Positions 8,606 to 18,232 of a stretch of DNA of 64,000 nucleotides are shown piece after piece (position 1 is the first letter of the stretch; every line of letters starts with the position of its first letter). This stretch comes from K189A clade bacterium (GTDB lineage Bacteria > Pseudomonadota > Gammaproteobacteria > Pseudomonadales > Azotimanducaceae). The position numbers were made by a program, and so were the translations under genes. The notes under the pieces were generated by a model. That model was not told the origin of the DNA. It did not search any database and was given only the letters and a program-made list of their open reading frames with translations. The stretch is from NCBI GenBank assembly GCA_902528515.1, contig CABZTD010000001.1, positions 1 through 64,000 on the forward strand, read 5' to 3'.

Positions 8606-9016
8606 TTAGCTTTTGTCGGCATCCAAGGTCAAACACACCGAGTTCATGCAGTAGCGCAAACCCGTAGGCGCCGGACCGTCTGGAAATACGTGGCCCAGAT
8701 GGGCATCACAACGGGCGCAAAGCACCTCGATGCGGCGCATACCTAACGAATTATCCTCGCGGTTAATCAGTGCTTCGGATTCCAGTGGTGCATAGAAGCT
8801 TGGCCAGCCGCAGCCCGCATCAAATTTAGTTTCCGCGTCGAATAGCGCCGCGTCGCAACATTTGCACAGATAGGTGCCGGGGCGATTCTCATCCCAATAG
8901 ATACCGGTAAAGGGCCGCTCAGTGCCCGCTTGGCGCGCGACCGCGTATTCCTCTGGTGACAATTGAGAGCGCCACTCTTCGTCGGTTTTTACAATCTTGT
9001 CTATTTCCACGCTCAC
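8606..9016 (-). CDS. msrB: Peptide-methionine (R)-S-oxide reductase MsrB
   Basis: Repairs methionine-R-sulfoxide in oxidised proteins, using thioredoxin. All family marks are present in 136 aa: the zinc-binding pairs CKCCDAALF and [12 protein letters not shown], the substrate pocket [11 protein letters not shown], and the catalytic cysteine in [11 protein letters not shown]. The last segment normally reads RYCINS-A-S-L; here a second cysteine follows as SVC, a small variation. The start is a GTG at 9016 ([16 protein letters not shown]). It lies 48 bp upstream of the acyl-CoA synthetase on the same strand and is divergent from alaA. Confidence 0.96.
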   Translation of the reverse strand: MSVEIDKIVKTDEEWRSQLSPEEYAVARQAGTERPFTGIYWDENRPGTYLCKCCDAALFDAETKFDAGCGWPSFYAPLESEALINREDNSLGMRRIEVLCARCDAHLGHVFPDGPAPTGLRYCMNSVCLTLDADKS

Positions 9017-9141
9017 TTGAGCCTCTTTTTCTTGACTTAGTTGATGCTAAGCCAAAGGCAGCGCCTTAGACTAGTGGCCTTGTGCATTCTTCTGCGCCTT
9101 ACAACGGCGCGACAAGTTGCGACGCTAATCTAGGAAGGCTC

Positions 9142-10389
9142 ATGACACAGGCAGCACCTCTTCAACCGCCCACAAGGACCATACGCAAGTCCGACAAGCT
9201 GGCGGATGTTTGTTACGACATTCGCGGGCCTGTGTTGACCGCAGCCAACCAGCTGGAGGCCGAGGGCCATCAGATTCTGAAGCTGAATATTGGCAACCCC
9301 GCACCCTGGGGCTTTAGCGCACCAGAGGAAATTTTGCTTGATGTGGTGCGGAACATTCCCAACTCTCAGGGCTACAGCGATTCCAAGGGCCTTTTCGCCG
9401 CTCGCAAAGCTGTGATGCAGTACTGCCAGCAAATCAACATTCGCGATGTCGATGTTGAGGATATATACATCGGTAATGGCGTATCGGAACTTGTGGTGCT
9501 GTCAATGCAGGCCCTGGTAAACGATGGTGACGAGGTTCTGGTCCCCTGCCCTGACTTTCCTTTGTGGAGTGCCGCAGTAAATCTCTGCGGCGGCACACCG
9601 GTGCATTATCTTTGTGATGAAGAAGACGAATGGCAGCCAGACCTTGAAGACATTCGCAGCAAGATTACTCCGAATACCCGAGGCATCGTGGTGATCAATC
9701 CAAACAACCCCACCGGCGCCGTTTATACCCCGAAGATGCAGCAAGCGCTGATCAATATTGCGCGTGAGCACGACCTAGTCGTTTTTGCCGACGAGATTTA
9801 CGACAAAATTTTGTTTGATAACGAACGGTATATTCCACTTGCCTCCTACGCCGATGACCTCCTCTGTATGACCTTTAGCGGCCTGTCGAAGTCTTATCGG
9901 GTCGCGGGTTTTCGCGCTGGATGGATGGTGGTAAGCGGTGCCCGAGAACGTGCCTCGGATTTTATTGAAGGCCTGAATATTCTCGCTTCCATGCGACTGT
10001 GTTCAAACGTGCCAAGCCAGCACGCCATACAAACCGCCCTCGGCGGACACCAGAGCATTTTTGAACTCACCGCACCGGGTGGGCGACTGCATGAACAGCG
10101 GAACCTGGCCTGGGAGCTGCTGAACAAAATTGACGGCGTTTCCTGCACAAAGCCTAAGGGCGCGCTCTATCTGTTCCCTAAGTTGGATACCAAGCGCTTT
10201 AATGTTCGAGATGACATGCAGTTCGTGCTCGATTTTCTATTAGCAGAAAAAGTACTAACGGTTCAGGGCACTGGCTTTCACTGGCCGAAGCCAGATCATT
10301 TTCGCGTGGTATTTCTGCCCCACGTTGAGCAGATACGCGAGTCCATTGGCCGCCTAGAACGCTTTCTCGCGAACTACCGGCAGCAGTAA
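9142..10389 (+). CDS. alaA: Alanine-type aminotransferase (AlaA-like)
   Basis: Fold-type I PLP enzyme, 415 aa, closely resembling E. coli AlaA, the glutamate-pyruvate aminotransferase: VCYDIRGPVLTAANQLE, LKLNIGNPAPWGFSAPEE, EDIYIGNGVSELVV, INPNNPTGAVYTP and the PLP-lysine segment FSGLSKSYRVAGFRAGW are nearly the same as in that protein. The ORF track begins at 9082; I chose the ATG at 9142 because AGGAAGGCTC precedes it and the shorter N-terminus matches the family. It converges with the ATP-NAD-kinase-like gene, whose stop is 7 bp away. Confidence 0.93.
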   Translation: MTQAAPLQPPTRTIRKSDKLADVCYDIRGPVLTAANQLEAEGHQILKLNIGNPAPWGFSAPEEILLDVVRNIPNSQGYSDSKGLFAARKAVMQYCQQINIRDVDVEDIYIGNGVSELVVLSMQALVNDGDEVLVPCPDFPLWSAAVNLCGGTPVHYLCDEEDEWQPDLEDIRSKITPNTRGIVVINPNNPTGAVYTPKMQQALINIAREHDLVVFADEIYDKILFDNERYIPLASYADDLLCMTFSGLSKSYRVAGFRAGWMVVSGARERASDFIEGLNILASMRLCSNVPSQHAIQTALGGHQSIFELTAPGGRLHEQRNLAWELLNKIDGVSCTKPKGALYLFPKLDTKRFNVRDDMQFVLDFLLAEKVLTVQGTGFHWPKPDHFRVVFLPHVEQIRESIGRLERFLANYRQQ

Positions 10390-10396
10390 TCGTCTA

Positions 10397-11578
10397 CTAA
10401 GGCGAGTAAGTGTTGGCGACCCGATACAGCAAGAAGTCGTCATAGCCTGTCAGCACGCTCACCAAACCTGACAACTGCTGATCTAGTGTTGCATCTCCAG
10501 TATCGACCAACAGCGGGCGCCGTTCCAAGGTAGCCATCTTGGTGCGGGATCCCACGACCGTAACGTCTCGCTCCCAGCTTAGCGCGCGTAGCAAACCCGG
10601 GCCAAGTTGCTGATTGCCGCGCCCTAACAGAAAACCTTGGTGGCGTGTGAAGCTGACCAATACATGGGTTGGCTGCTGTTCTGCCATACGCTGGAGCTGG
10701 GCACTGGTGGCATTCTCAATAGCCTCACCGCCCGGCAGCATTACATCGCATCCAAGCAGCGTGCCGTTTAAGCCCAGCGCCTGCTTGATGGCTAGGCAGG
10801 TGCTGCCAGGGCCAATGACTAAGGCTTTATCCGCATAAACTTCCGAGTTGTCCAAGAAGTAGCTGACGATCTCTTGCACCACTAGGCCCTCGTCCTCTTT
10901 GCCGCCTACCTTCATATGTTGGAGATAGCCCCCCGCTTCCGGCACCCAAAGCTCGCCATAGCGCTTAGTAGCGACGACCTGATGTCTTGCGATCGGGTTG
11001 TCACTGGACATAGGCACGTAATCACGGACCTCCCGTTCGATGCGGCCCACCAAACTCCCCTGGACCAGGCCTGCCACCACATCGGCAGCTGCGTTGGCGC
11101 TTATCGCGAATACGCCACTGTGCATTTTTACACCAGCGGGCAAGCCAAGCGCACAAGTGCGTTCGTCAATAGATGTCAGCACGTCTCGCGCTGTGCCGTC
11201 GCCACCGACAAAAATCAATAGGTCGATCTTCCTCCCGCACAGGGTTTCAACGGCGCAGCGTGTGTCCTGTGCTGAAGTTTGAGTCGCAGGTTCGCCGAGC
11301 ACTTGGGCCAGCACGTCCAAGGAAGCCAAGAGCTCCGCGCCCATTGCACCACCCCACGTGTACCAGGCGAGTTGCGCAAACTTGTCGCCCAATAGCCTCT
11401 GTAGCCGCGCTAAAAATATCGTTAGTCGCTCCTGCCCTGTCGGCTTGCCGTCGAGCTTCCGAGCGGCGCGCTGCAAGGCCTCGCCGTCGCTCCCCTGCAG
11501 ACCCACTGCGCCACCAATGCCAGCGAGCGGATTTACCACCAAGCCTAGGCGCAGCGAGGGCACGAATGTTTCAGACAT
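10397..11578 (-). CDS. ATP-NAD kinase family protein (AcoX-like)
   Basis: Predicted kinase of the diacylglycerol/NAD-kinase superfamily, about 393 aa. It has LGLVVNPLAGIGGAVGLQGS at the start, the nucleotide-binding motif IFVGGDGTARDVL near residue 140, and LGLPAGVKMHSGVFAISA, which matches the long AcoX-type group rather than housekeeping NAD kinase NadK. The substrate of this group is not firmly known. An ATG at 11578 follows the upstream gene's TGA by 5 bp; a TTG at 11587 that would overlap that stop is the alternative. It is the last gene of the tusA-like/epmC operon. Confidence 0.82.
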   Translation of the reverse strand: MSETFVPSLRLGLVVNPLAGIGGAVGLQGSDGEALQRAARKLDGKPTGQERLTIFLARLQRLLGDKFAQLAWYTWGGAMGAELLASLDVLAQVLGEPATQTSAQDTRCAVETLCGRKIDLLIFVGGDGTARDVLTSIDERTCALGLPAGVKMHSGVFAISANAAADVVAGLVQGSLVGRIEREVRDYVPMSSDNPIARHQVVATKRYGELWVPEAGGYLQHMKVGGKEDEGLVVQEIVSYFLDNSEVYADKALVIGPGSTCLAIKQALGLNGTLLGCDVMLPGGEAIENATSAQLQRMAEQQPTHVLVSFTRHQGFLLGRGNQQLGPGLLRALSWERDVTVVGSRTKMATLERRPLLVDTGDATLDQQLSGLVSVLTGYDDFLLYRVANTYSP

Positions 11579-11583
11579 AGCGC

Positions 11584-12666
11584 TCAATAGTCGAGCGCCA
11601 TCAGCTCGCCAACCTGCTCAGCGATGGCCAGGGATGATGTAAGACCGGGCGACTCAATACCAAGCAGGTCGATGCGACCAAGGACCGCGTGATTCTTCGG
11701 ACCTCGTATCAGAAAATCTGCCACCTCACCTGGCCCTGCGATTTTTGGGCGTATGCCGGTATACCCCGGCTGTAATCTGGACTCATCCAGTTTCGGATAG
11801 TAGCCACGAATGGCAGCGACGAATTCATCTCTCAAGCTGTCATCGAATGTGTAATCAATGCCGTCTACCCAACGCACATCTGGACCAAATTTTACCTGAC
11901 CTCCCAGATCTAGGGTGACATGCACACCCAGGCCGCCCTGTTCAGCAGTCGGATAAACTAGCCGCTGAAAAGGCTGGGCACCAGAGTAGGTGTAGTAGTG
12001 ACCGATGGCATAGTGGGCCTTGGGCGAGCCAGGCACATTTTGAGACAAATCGGGTGCCTGCAAACCACCGGCGTTGATTACCCAGTCTGCTGCCAGGGAC
12101 ATTTGCTGAGAGTGCACAGTGAGTTGGTCGCCACTTTCTATCGAAAACACTGGATTTTGAAAGGCGATAAATCCGCCGTTGGCTTCGAGAATACCCTGCA
12201 AACTGAGCATGAAAGCGTGGGAGTCAACAATCCCCGTTGAGGGTGACAAGGCCGCACCGATTCCACACACCTCCGGCTCGAGCGCGCGCAACTCGGCCTG
12301 ATCGATCCAGCGTAAATCAGTAACTCCGTTGGCGGCCGCTTGTTTTACGTAGCCGTCAACGACGACGCGCTGGGATTCGCTGGTAGCTACTATCACCTTG
12401 CCACAACGATCGTAGGGCACGGCATACTCATCACAATGGGCATAAAGCAGTGTCTTGCCCCGCACACATAGCTCGGCTTTACGACTACCGGTAGGGTAAT
12501 AAATGCCAGCGTGAATCACTTCAGAGTTTCGGGAGCTAGTCTCTGTGCCGATGGCGTCATGCTGCTCCAGTACCACGACCTCACGACCTGCTGCGGCCAA
12601 TCGTGCGGCCACAGCCAACCCGATGACCCCCGCACCAATAACCACGCATTCAACTTTATCCGTCAT
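11584..12666 (-). CDS. FAD-dependent oxidoreductase (L-2-hydroxyglutarate dehydrogenase-like)
   Basis: A 360-aa DAO-family flavoprotein. The dinucleotide motif VIGAGVIGLAVAARLAAAG opens the protein, followed by SSRNSEVIHAGIYYPTGSRK, the characteristic segment of LhgO/L2HGDH relatives, and later GGLGVHVTLDLGGQVKFGPD. These enzymes oxidise a 2-hydroxy acid and pass electrons to quinone; L-2-hydroxyglutarate is the family's best-known substrate, but that is inference here. It overlaps epmC by 11 bp upstream and almost touches the ATP-NAD-kinase-like gene downstream, so translation is probably coupled across the operon. Confidence 0.85.
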   Translation of the reverse strand: MTDKVECVVIGAGVIGLAVAARLAAAGREVVVLEQHDAIGTETSSRNSEVIHAGIYYPTGSRKAELCVRGKTLLYAHCDEYAVPYDRCGKVIVATSESQRVVVDGYVKQAAANGVTDLRWIDQAELRALEPEVCGIGAALSPSTGIVDSHAFMLSLQGILEANGGFIAFQNPVFSIESGDQLTVHSQQMSLAADWVINAGGLQAPDLSQNVPGSPKAHYAIGHYYTYSGAQPFQRLVYPTAEQGGLGVHVTLDLGGQVKFGPDVRWVDGIDYTFDDSLRDEFVAAIRGYYPKLDESRLQPGYTGIRPKIAGPGEVADFLIRGPKNHAVLGRIDLLGIESPGLTSSLAIAEQVGELMALDY

Positions 12667-13225
12667 CAGCGCGCCGCCCCAGAGCCAATGGCGGAGGCGG
12701 ATCCTGAGCTATGCGCTCTCGTACGCGCTCTAACGCCAGAATAAAAATCCGGGCACGCGCACCAGCAGAACTCGCCAACCAGTCTTGAAGTGTCGGGGTA
12801 TGAGCCTCTATTGCTTGGGCAAATGTATTGATATCTGCCTCCAGGTTGTCCGCACTGGGTTGAAACTCCAGGCCAAGGGCTTGTGCGAACACACGCTCTA
12901 AACTTTGCGTATGCAGCTCCGATTCGAAAAAAGCATCCTGATTCTCGGCATTTCTGGGACCTGGGATGTAGCCATATCCAAAGTCCTCCTGCCTGCGACG
13001 CTGGGTACCCGCGATGCACCAGTGAGCGATTTCGTGGAGTGCAGATGCGGGATAGTCTTCGCGAAAATACAGAGTAGCTGGGGCGGTACCCGTCGCAGGC
13101 CGGTAGAGCGGCTCAAGCGCGCCGCCAGTCAACTGAGCATTATGCTCCCGTCCGAGTGTCTGGGCGAAGGTCTGGGCAATGCAGTCGGCCAATTCAGCGT
13201 CGGTTATGTCCGCCATACTTTTCAT
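12656..13225 (-). CDS. epmC: Elongation factor P hydroxylase
   Basis: EpmC hydroxylates the beta-lysyl-lysine modification of elongation factor P, the factor that rescues ribosomes at polyproline. The diagnostic metal-binding stretch ALHEIAHWCIAGTQRR followed by QEDFGYGYIPG is clear, as is DAFFESELHTQSLERVFAQA. The ORF track runs from 13294, but that overlaps the preceding gene heavily; the ATG at 13225 (MKSMADITDAELADCI) sits 5 bp after the tusA-like stop, and a second ATG at 13216 is possible. Length of 189 aa matches E. coli EpmC. No EF-P or epmA/epmB gene is in the window. Confidence 0.9.
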   Translation of the reverse strand: MKSMADITDAELADCIAQTFAQTLGREHNAQLTGGALEPLYRPATGTAPATLYFREDYPASALHEIAHWCIAGTQRRRQEDFGYGYIPGPRNAENQDAFFESELHTQSLERVFAQALGLEFQPSADNLEADINTFAQAIEAHTPTLQDWLASSAGARARIFILALERVRERIAQDPPPPLALGRRADDG

Positions 13226-13229
13226 TTGC

Positions 13230-13478
13230 TCAGCCGTGCTTCCGTATCCAGAACTGCAGCACCTTGTCGTCGCCCTTCCAACCGGCCCGGTCAACCTTCA
13301 AATAGTCGTGCTTCATAAACTGACAGAAATGTTCAAAGTCGCGCTCGGTGGTCGGGTCTGTGGCAAGAATGTGCAGAACGTCGCCGCCTGCTAGCTCCCG
13401 CACCTTGTTTTTTACCAGCATAAGTGGTTCCGGGCAGAACAGTCCTCTAGCGTCGATTTGAATGTCGTGGTCCAACAT
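13230..13478 (-). CDS. tusA: TusA-family sulfurtransferase
   Basis: Small cytosolic sulfur carrier of 82 aa. The conserved cysteine lies in IDARGLFCPEPLMLVKNKVR, the CPxP motif of the TusA/SirA family, which relays persulfide sulfur, for example to tRNA thiolation. The start is the ATG at 13478; the longer ORF in the track runs into a divergent gene and is rejected. It leads the operon with epmC, the FAD oxidoreductase and the ATP-NAD-kinase-like gene. The family also includes carriers for other sulfur routes, so the tusA name is by best fit. Confidence 0.88.
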   Translation of the reverse strand: MLDHDIQIDARGLFCPEPLMLVKNKVRELAGGDVLHILATDPTTERDFEHFCQFMKHDYLKVDRAGWKGDDKVLQFWIRKHG

Positions 13479-13605
13479 TGACTCCTTCTTTGACGGCGAA
13501 GATGTTAGGCCAGATGACTCCCGATTTACACCAAGCGCAACGCGTCTTGCCTTCGCAAGTCTACAAATGGGTGCAAAGCGACGGCAAATTTTGCAGCATG
13601 TCGTC

Positions 13606-13917
13606 ATGCAGAAACGGATATCTAGATTGCGATTATGGTCCTGCCTCGCCCTGCTAGCGCCTTGCTGCGCAGTGGCCGAGGCACTCTCGAATGAGCCCGT
13701 AGGCAATACGCAACCGCCTGAGACAGCATCGGAGCAGGATCCCTCGCTTTGCGATTTAAAATCCCAGCGCTTGCCTATTCCACCCACGCCCGACATTGTT
13801 GCCGAGCAGCTACGGCTCACAATAGAGCACACGGAAGATGCAGCGCTGCAAAGAAAATTGCGCAGCGCCTATCTGCACTATCTGGGATGTCTGTCAAACT
13901 CCTTACAGATAAACTAG
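13606..13917 (+). CDS. Small exported protein of unknown function
   Basis: I do not recognise the family. From the ATG at 13606 the product is 103 aa with a clean signal peptide (RLWSCLALLAPCCAVAEA, cut after about residue 26). The mature part is short and polar, with two cysteines (SLCDLKS and YLGCLSN) that could form a disulfide, and a helical C-terminus (EQLRLTIEHTEDAALQRKL). The track start at 13462 would overlap tusA, so the internal ATG is preferred. It is divergent from tusA and converges with the methyltransferase downstream, 2 bp between stops. Confidence 0.65.
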   Translation: MQKRISRLRLWSCLALLAPCCAVAEALSNEPVGNTQPPETASEQDPSLCDLKSQRLPIPPTPDIVAEQLRLTIEHTEDAALQRKLRSAYLHYLGCLSNSLQIN

Positions 13918-13919
13918 CG

Positions 13920-14546
13920 TCAGGGACGTATTTCCGCCACCTCACCGACAAATCGGTCTGGCTCTATGGCATACCACTCTTGCAGCGTAACCTGATGAGT
14001 TTTCGACAGCTGATCACATAACTCGTAAAAAGGCGGTCTTCCGGGGTCGGTTAGCACCACGCGCTTTGTACCATTTTTGATGGCTCGATTGATCAGCAGC
14101 TTTAAAGGTTTAACCAGGTTATCCCAAAAGCAAATATCACCGCCGATGATCAATGGGTGCTGTCCCAAAAACGGTCCCGCAAGGCGGCTGAAGTCGGCGC
14201 ACTTGTTGGCTAGCGACACCGAGTTAATCTCGGCAAATACATCGACGAAAGGGAATACCGCGGGATCCAGGTCTACTGCCGTCACCTTCGAACCAAAATG
14301 ATGGGCGCAAAATACGGAGGTTGCGCCCCATCCGCATCCAAGTTCCATGACCTTGCGGTTCTTGGCTGGCGGATGCTCCTGGAGATAATCCATCAATAAA
14401 TATGCAGAACCCCAGGTGCGGGTGCCATGCACCGAGGGTTGATGGCGGCGCTTCAGGGCCTTGACCAGCCTGTGGCCGTCCTGAAGTAAGAAGATGCCGT
14501 AGGCAAATTCAATGTGATCTTCTGGGAGCCGTTGCAGCTTGGGCAT
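13920..14546 (-). CDS. Class I SAM-dependent methyltransferase (METTL/lysine-methyltransferase-like)
   Basis: A 208-aa Rossmann methyltransferase. The SAM motif VMELGCGWGATSVFCAHHFG is near residue 75, followed by an acidic strand end (VTAVDLDPAVF) and IIGGDICFWDN, which resembles the GSD/GADI segment of the METTL21-FAM86 type protein methyltransferases. TRTWGSAYLLMDYLQEHP before motif I also fits that group. The ATG at 14546 (MPKLQRLPEDHIEF) is chosen over 14624 because the longer start adds an unrelated-looking extension. Its target, protein or small molecule, is unknown. Confidence 0.75.
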   Translation of the reverse strand: MPKLQRLPEDHIEFAYGIFLLQDGHRLVKALKRRHQPSVHGTRTWGSAYLLMDYLQEHPPAKNRKVMELGCGWGATSVFCAHHFGSKVTAVDLDPAVFPFVDVFAEINSVSLANKCADFSRLAGPFLGQHPLIIGGDICFWDNLVKPLKLLINRAIKNGTKRVVLTDPGRPPFYELCDQLSKTHQVTLQEWYAIEPDRFVGEVAEIRP

Positions 14547-14788
14547 AAGGCGGCCTTTTGTCTGTATCGGATGGATGATGCTAGCGACGCAGTATGAATC
14601 AGCGGCGACGAAATTTGTGGGCAATTTGCGCCCTGATGAACCCAGAACAAACGCGCCAGGCGAAAGGATCTTGACGAGCGACCTATTGTCCAGCTTTCGC
14701 GCAAAATAGCCTGAAATCCGCGACGCCCGCGCGCTTGCAGGGCCTCATTTCACCCCCATTGTTCAAAGCATAATTTACGACGCGGTTT

Positions 14789-14817
14789 TTGCTTGCGCGA
14801 CGAGGCGCCTGTAGAAT
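14789..14817 (+). promoter_or_regulatory. Putative sigma70 promoter of the suf operon
   Basis: TTGCTT and TAGAAT are separated by 17 bp, about 70 bp upstream of the sufB start. No IscR or other regulator gene adjoins the operon. An IscR site was looked for by eye but not recognised. Confidence 0.45.
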
Positions 14818-14886
14818 CCCCGGCCCCAAACGCATCGGCCAACCACCCTCGACACGTGGCGGTATGCACCAAGAACAGGAGACCTA

Positions 14887-16380
14887 GTGGGCAAATCCAG
14901 TGTTGATGACCTAGTCGAAGCGGGCAGCGAGTATCACGCAGGCTTCGTCACTGACGTTGAGTCGGAGACGCTGCCGCCGGGATTAGACGAAAGCGTCGTG
15001 CACTTTATTTCTGCGCGCAAAGACGAGCCCCAATGGCTTACCGATTGGCGTTTAGAAGCGTTCGCTAAATGGCGAAAGATGCGCGAACCGAACTGGGCGC
15101 ACGTTCACTATCCGCCCATCGACTTTCAGGCCATTTCCTACTATTCCGCACCCAAGAGTCAGACCGATGGTCCTCGATCATTGGACGAAGTTGACCCGGA
15201 GCTACTGCGAACTTATGAAAAACTGGGGATTCCACTGCATGAACAAGCCGCGTTGGCTGGAGTGGTGCCGGACCCAGCTGCCGTTGGCACACCCGAAGGC
15301 ACCAATATTGCGGTCGACGTAGTCTTCGACAGTGTCTCCATCGCGACAACGTTTAAAGAAACGCTAGCACAGGCCGGCGTGATCTTTTGCCCAATCTCCG
15401 AGGCCGTGCATAGCCATCCAGACCTGGTGCAAAAGTACCTTGGCTCTGTGATACCGCAGCAGGACAACTACTACGCAGCACTAAACTCCGCGGTCTTCAG
15501 CGACGGTTCGTTCGTCTACATTCCCAAGGGCGTGCGCTGTCCGATGGAACTTTCTACCTACTTTCGGATCAACGAGCGCAATACAGGACAGTTTGAGCGC
15601 ACCCTGATTATTGCGGACGAGGGATCTCATGTGAGCTACCTCGAAGGGTGCACGGCCCCGATGCGCGACGAGAACCAATTGCATGCAGCCGTGGTAGAGC
15701 TGGTGGCCTTGGGCGACGCGGAAATCAAATACAGCACGGTGCAGAACTGGTATCCCGGTGATGAGAACGGTAAGGGCGGCATTTACAACTTCGTCACCAA
15801 GCGCGGCTTGTGTGCAGGGCCGCGGGCAAAGATCTCCTGGACCCAAGTTGAGACTGGATCGGCGATTACTTGGAAATACCCCAGCGTGGTGTTGCGTGGT
15901 GACGAGTCCGTTGGCGAGTTCTATTCAGTAGCACTGACCAACAACCGTCAGCAAGCTGATACCGGCACAAAGATGATCCATATGGGTAAGAACACTAAGA
16001 GTACGATTGTGTCTAAGGGCATCAGCGCTGGGGGTAGCGAAAACTGCTATCGCGGCCTGGTGCGCATCTCACCGACGGCGCAAAACGCTCGTAATTTTAC
16101 CCAATGCGATTCTTTGTTGATTGGTGATCAATGCGGTGCGCACACGTTCCCCTACATTGAGAACAAAAATAATTCGGCCACGGTCGAGCACGAAGCCAGC
16201 ACCTCCAAGGTCAGCGATGATCAGCTATTCGTCTGCCAGCAACGCGGTATTGAAACCGAACAGGCGGTGAGCATGATCGTTAACGGTTTCTGCAAGGACG
16301 TTTTCCGCGAACTGCCCATGGAATTTGCCGTAGAAGCCGGGAAATTATTGGAAGTCAGCCTAGAGGGTGCGGTTGGATGA
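14887..16380 (+). CDS. sufB: Fe-S cluster assembly scaffold subunit SufB
   Basis: Core subunit of the SufBC2D scaffold on which Fe-S clusters are built in the cytosol. The 497-aa product has the typical family segments [59 protein letters not shown] and [16 protein letters not shown], and ends with [19 protein letters not shown]. The start is a GTG at 14887 with AGGAGACCTA directly before it. Its stop overlaps the sufC start by 4 bp. It is the first gene of a seven-gene suf operon that appears complete except for a regulator. Confidence 0.97.
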   Translation: MGKSSVDDLVEAGSEYHAGFVTDVESETLPPGLDESVVHFISARKDEPQWLTDWRLEAFAKWRKMREPNWAHVHYPPIDFQAISYYSAPKSQTDGPRSLDEVDPELLRTYEKLGIPLHEQAALAGVVPDPAAVGTPEGTNIAVDVVFDSVSIATTFKETLAQAGVIFCPISEAVHSHPDLVQKYLGSVIPQQDNYYAALNSAVFSDGSFVYIPKGVRCPMELSTYFRINERNTGQFERTLIIADEGSHVSYLEGCTAPMRDENQLHAAVVELVALGDAEIKYSTVQNWYPGDENGKGGIYNFVTKRGLCAGPRAKISWTQVETGSAITWKYPSVVLRGDESVGEFYSVALTNNRQQADTGTKMIHMGKNTKSTIVSKGISAGGSENCYRGLVRISPTAQNARNFTQCDSLLIGDQCGAHTFPYIENKNNSATVEHEASTSKVSDDQLFVCQQRGIETEQAVSMIVNGFCKDVFRELPMEFAVEAGKLLEVSLEGAVG

Positions 16381-17132
16381 AATTGCTTGATGTATCAAAT
16401 CTGCACGCCAGCGTTGAGACCGACGATGGCCCCCAACCCATCCTCAAAGGCCTCAACCTCACAGTCAAAGCAGGGGAAGTACACGCCATTATGGGGCCGA
16501 ATGGTTCGGGCAAGTCGACCCTGGCCAATATACTGTCCGGTCGACCCGGCTACACCGTTGATGGGGGTGAGGTGATGTTGGGCAATAACAACCTGCTCAA
16601 TCTTGAGCCTTTCGAACGAGCCCAGATGGGTATATTCCTCGCCTTTCAATATCCCGTGGAAATTCCAGGTGTGAGCAACATGGAATTCCTTAAGGCCAGC
16701 ATCGATTCCCTCGCCCGAGCAAGAGGGGAAGAACAGCCAAATACTGCTAACTTCATGCGCACGGTGAGAGAATTAGCGGGATCCCTAGATCTCGATCCGG
16801 CTTTTTTAAAACGCGGCGTCAACGAAGGCTTTAGCGGCGGCGAGAAGAAGCGCAACGAAATCATGCAGCTTCTGCTGTTAAACCCCAAACTAGCACTGCT
16901 GGACGAGACCGATTCAGGCCTCGACATCGATGCCCTCAAAGTCGTCGCCGACGGGGTAAACAGGTATCGTAACCAGAGCAATGGAGTTGTGCTCATTACC
17001 CACTATCAGCGTTTGCTCGACTACATCGTGCCTGATTATGTTCATGTCTTATCAAACGGCCTAATCATCGAGTCCGGCGACAAAAGTTTGGCGCTGGAGT
17101 TAGAAGCCAAGGGCTATGCGTGGCTGACCTAG
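16377..17132 (+). CDS. sufC: Fe-S cluster assembly ATPase SufC
   Basis: ABC-type ATPase of the SufBC2D complex, 251 aa. Walker A is GPNGSGKST (about residue 40), the signature is [11 protein letters not shown] (about 150), and Walker B is [14 protein letters not shown] (about 170). The histidine of the H-loop is in [11 protein letters not shown]. Length and order are standard. It overlaps sufB by 4 bp and sufD by 13 bp, so translation is likely coupled, giving the fixed subunit ratio the complex needs. Confidence 0.97.
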   Translation: MKLLDVSNLHASVETDDGPQPILKGLNLTVKAGEVHAIMGPNGSGKSTLANILSGRPGYTVDGGEVMLGNNNLLNLEPFERAQMGIFLAFQYPVEIPGVSNMEFLKASIDSLARARGEEQPNTANFMRTVRELAGSLDLDPAFLKRGVNEGFSGGEKKRNEIMQLLLLNPKLALLDETDSGLDIDALKVVADGVNRYRNQSNGVVLITHYQRLLDYIVPDYVHVLSNGLIIESGDKSLALELEAKGYAWLT

Positions 17133-18232
17133 CGCTGCCAAAGACTCTGCTAGTGCCTGCTGGGCTCGCCGAGGGCTTAACCGAATCGGGCGGTACGATT
17201 AATGATATCGTCCAGGACGCCCTCAACAGCCCGATTCACCGGGAGCGCTGGAAGTACACCAAGGCCGACGGTTTTCTGACACAACTCGTTGCGCTTTCTA
17301 AAGCGCCGACAATTTATGGTGAGCAGCAAACTGGCGTTCGCTGGTTGCGAGAAACCATTAGCAATCCAATTCCTGGGCTCGATCTTCAGCAGGGCCCTGA
17401 AGCCTTTGCGCGATTGTGTTTTTCCGGTGAGGCCATGCGTCTGGAAATCACAGGGTCGGTGACGGATCCCGTAACGCTCATACATAGGAGCAACACGTTA
17501 CCCGTCATCGTTAACCTATCCGCCAGCGCCTCCCTTACTTTGATCGAGATGATAGAGGGCGACGAAGGGCAGCAGACCGTTTGGATCGACATTGGCCCGA
17601 ATGCCAAGCTTAACCATTCTCGCAATGCCTTGAACGCTGCGTCCTCGAGCTGGCAGTACGCAAGCGTGCGCCTACAGTCGTCGGCTCGCTATCATTTGAA
17701 CAACCATGTCCTGGGCTGCGGCGTGCGAAGACAAGACCTGCATGTCATCATGGACGGTCAGGGCGCCGACGCGAAACTGGTGTCAGCGGGCATGGTCGAC
17801 AACAAGGCCGCGCTAGATCAGCAGATCACTCTGGAACACCGACAACCCAGAGGCCACAGCGAACAGACCATTCATAACATCGTCGCCAATGGCGGCAAGT
17901 GCTCGTTTAACGGCCGCATTCATATCCACGATGGGGCGAGCGGAACCGAGGCTCAGTTATCGAATAAAAACTTAGGGCTCGGAGACAACGCCACCATTAA
18001 TACCAAGCCTGAACTCGAGATCTACAATGACGACGTCAGTTGTTCCCATGGCGCAACGGTTGGCACCCTGTCACAGGAAGCCCTCTTTTACCTGACCAGC
18101 AGAGGCATCGACAAGGCCGAGGCCGAAGCACTGCTTAGCCAGGGTTTCTTGCAGCAATGCATTGACGGTCCGTTGGCAGAGACCGCGCTGAAGGCCATGA
18201 TCGGAATCCGAGAGTTAGGTGCAAGCCTATGA
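17120..18232 (+). CDS. sufD: Fe-S cluster assembly subunit SufD
   Basis: Paralogue of SufB and third subunit of the scaffold, 370 aa. The C-terminal beta-helix segments are recognisable: HIHDGASGTEAQLSNKNLGL, KPELEIYNDDVSCSHGATVG and LFYLTSRGIDKAEAEALL, the last containing the conserved cysteine/histidine region for SufB contact. The N-terminal region is divergent, as is usual for SufD. The start is a GTG at 17120 inside the sufC end; the stop overlaps the sufS start by 4 bp. Confidence 0.95.
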   Translation: MADLALPKTLLVPAGLAEGLTESGGTINDIVQDALNSPIHRERWKYTKADGFLTQLVALSKAPTIYGEQQTGVRWLRETISNPIPGLDLQQGPEAFARLCFSGEAMRLEITGSVTDPVTLIHRSNTLPVIVNLSASASLTLIEMIEGDEGQQTVWIDIGPNAKLNHSRNALNAASSSWQYASVRLQSSARYHLNNHVLGCGVRRQDLHVIMDGQGADAKLVSAGMVDNKAALDQQITLEHRQPRGHSEQTIHNIVANGGKCSFNGRIHIHDGASGTEAQLSNKNLGLGDNATINTKPELEIYNDDVSCSHGATVGTLSQEALFYLTSRGIDKAEAEALLSQGFLQQCIDGPLAETALKAMIGIRELGASL

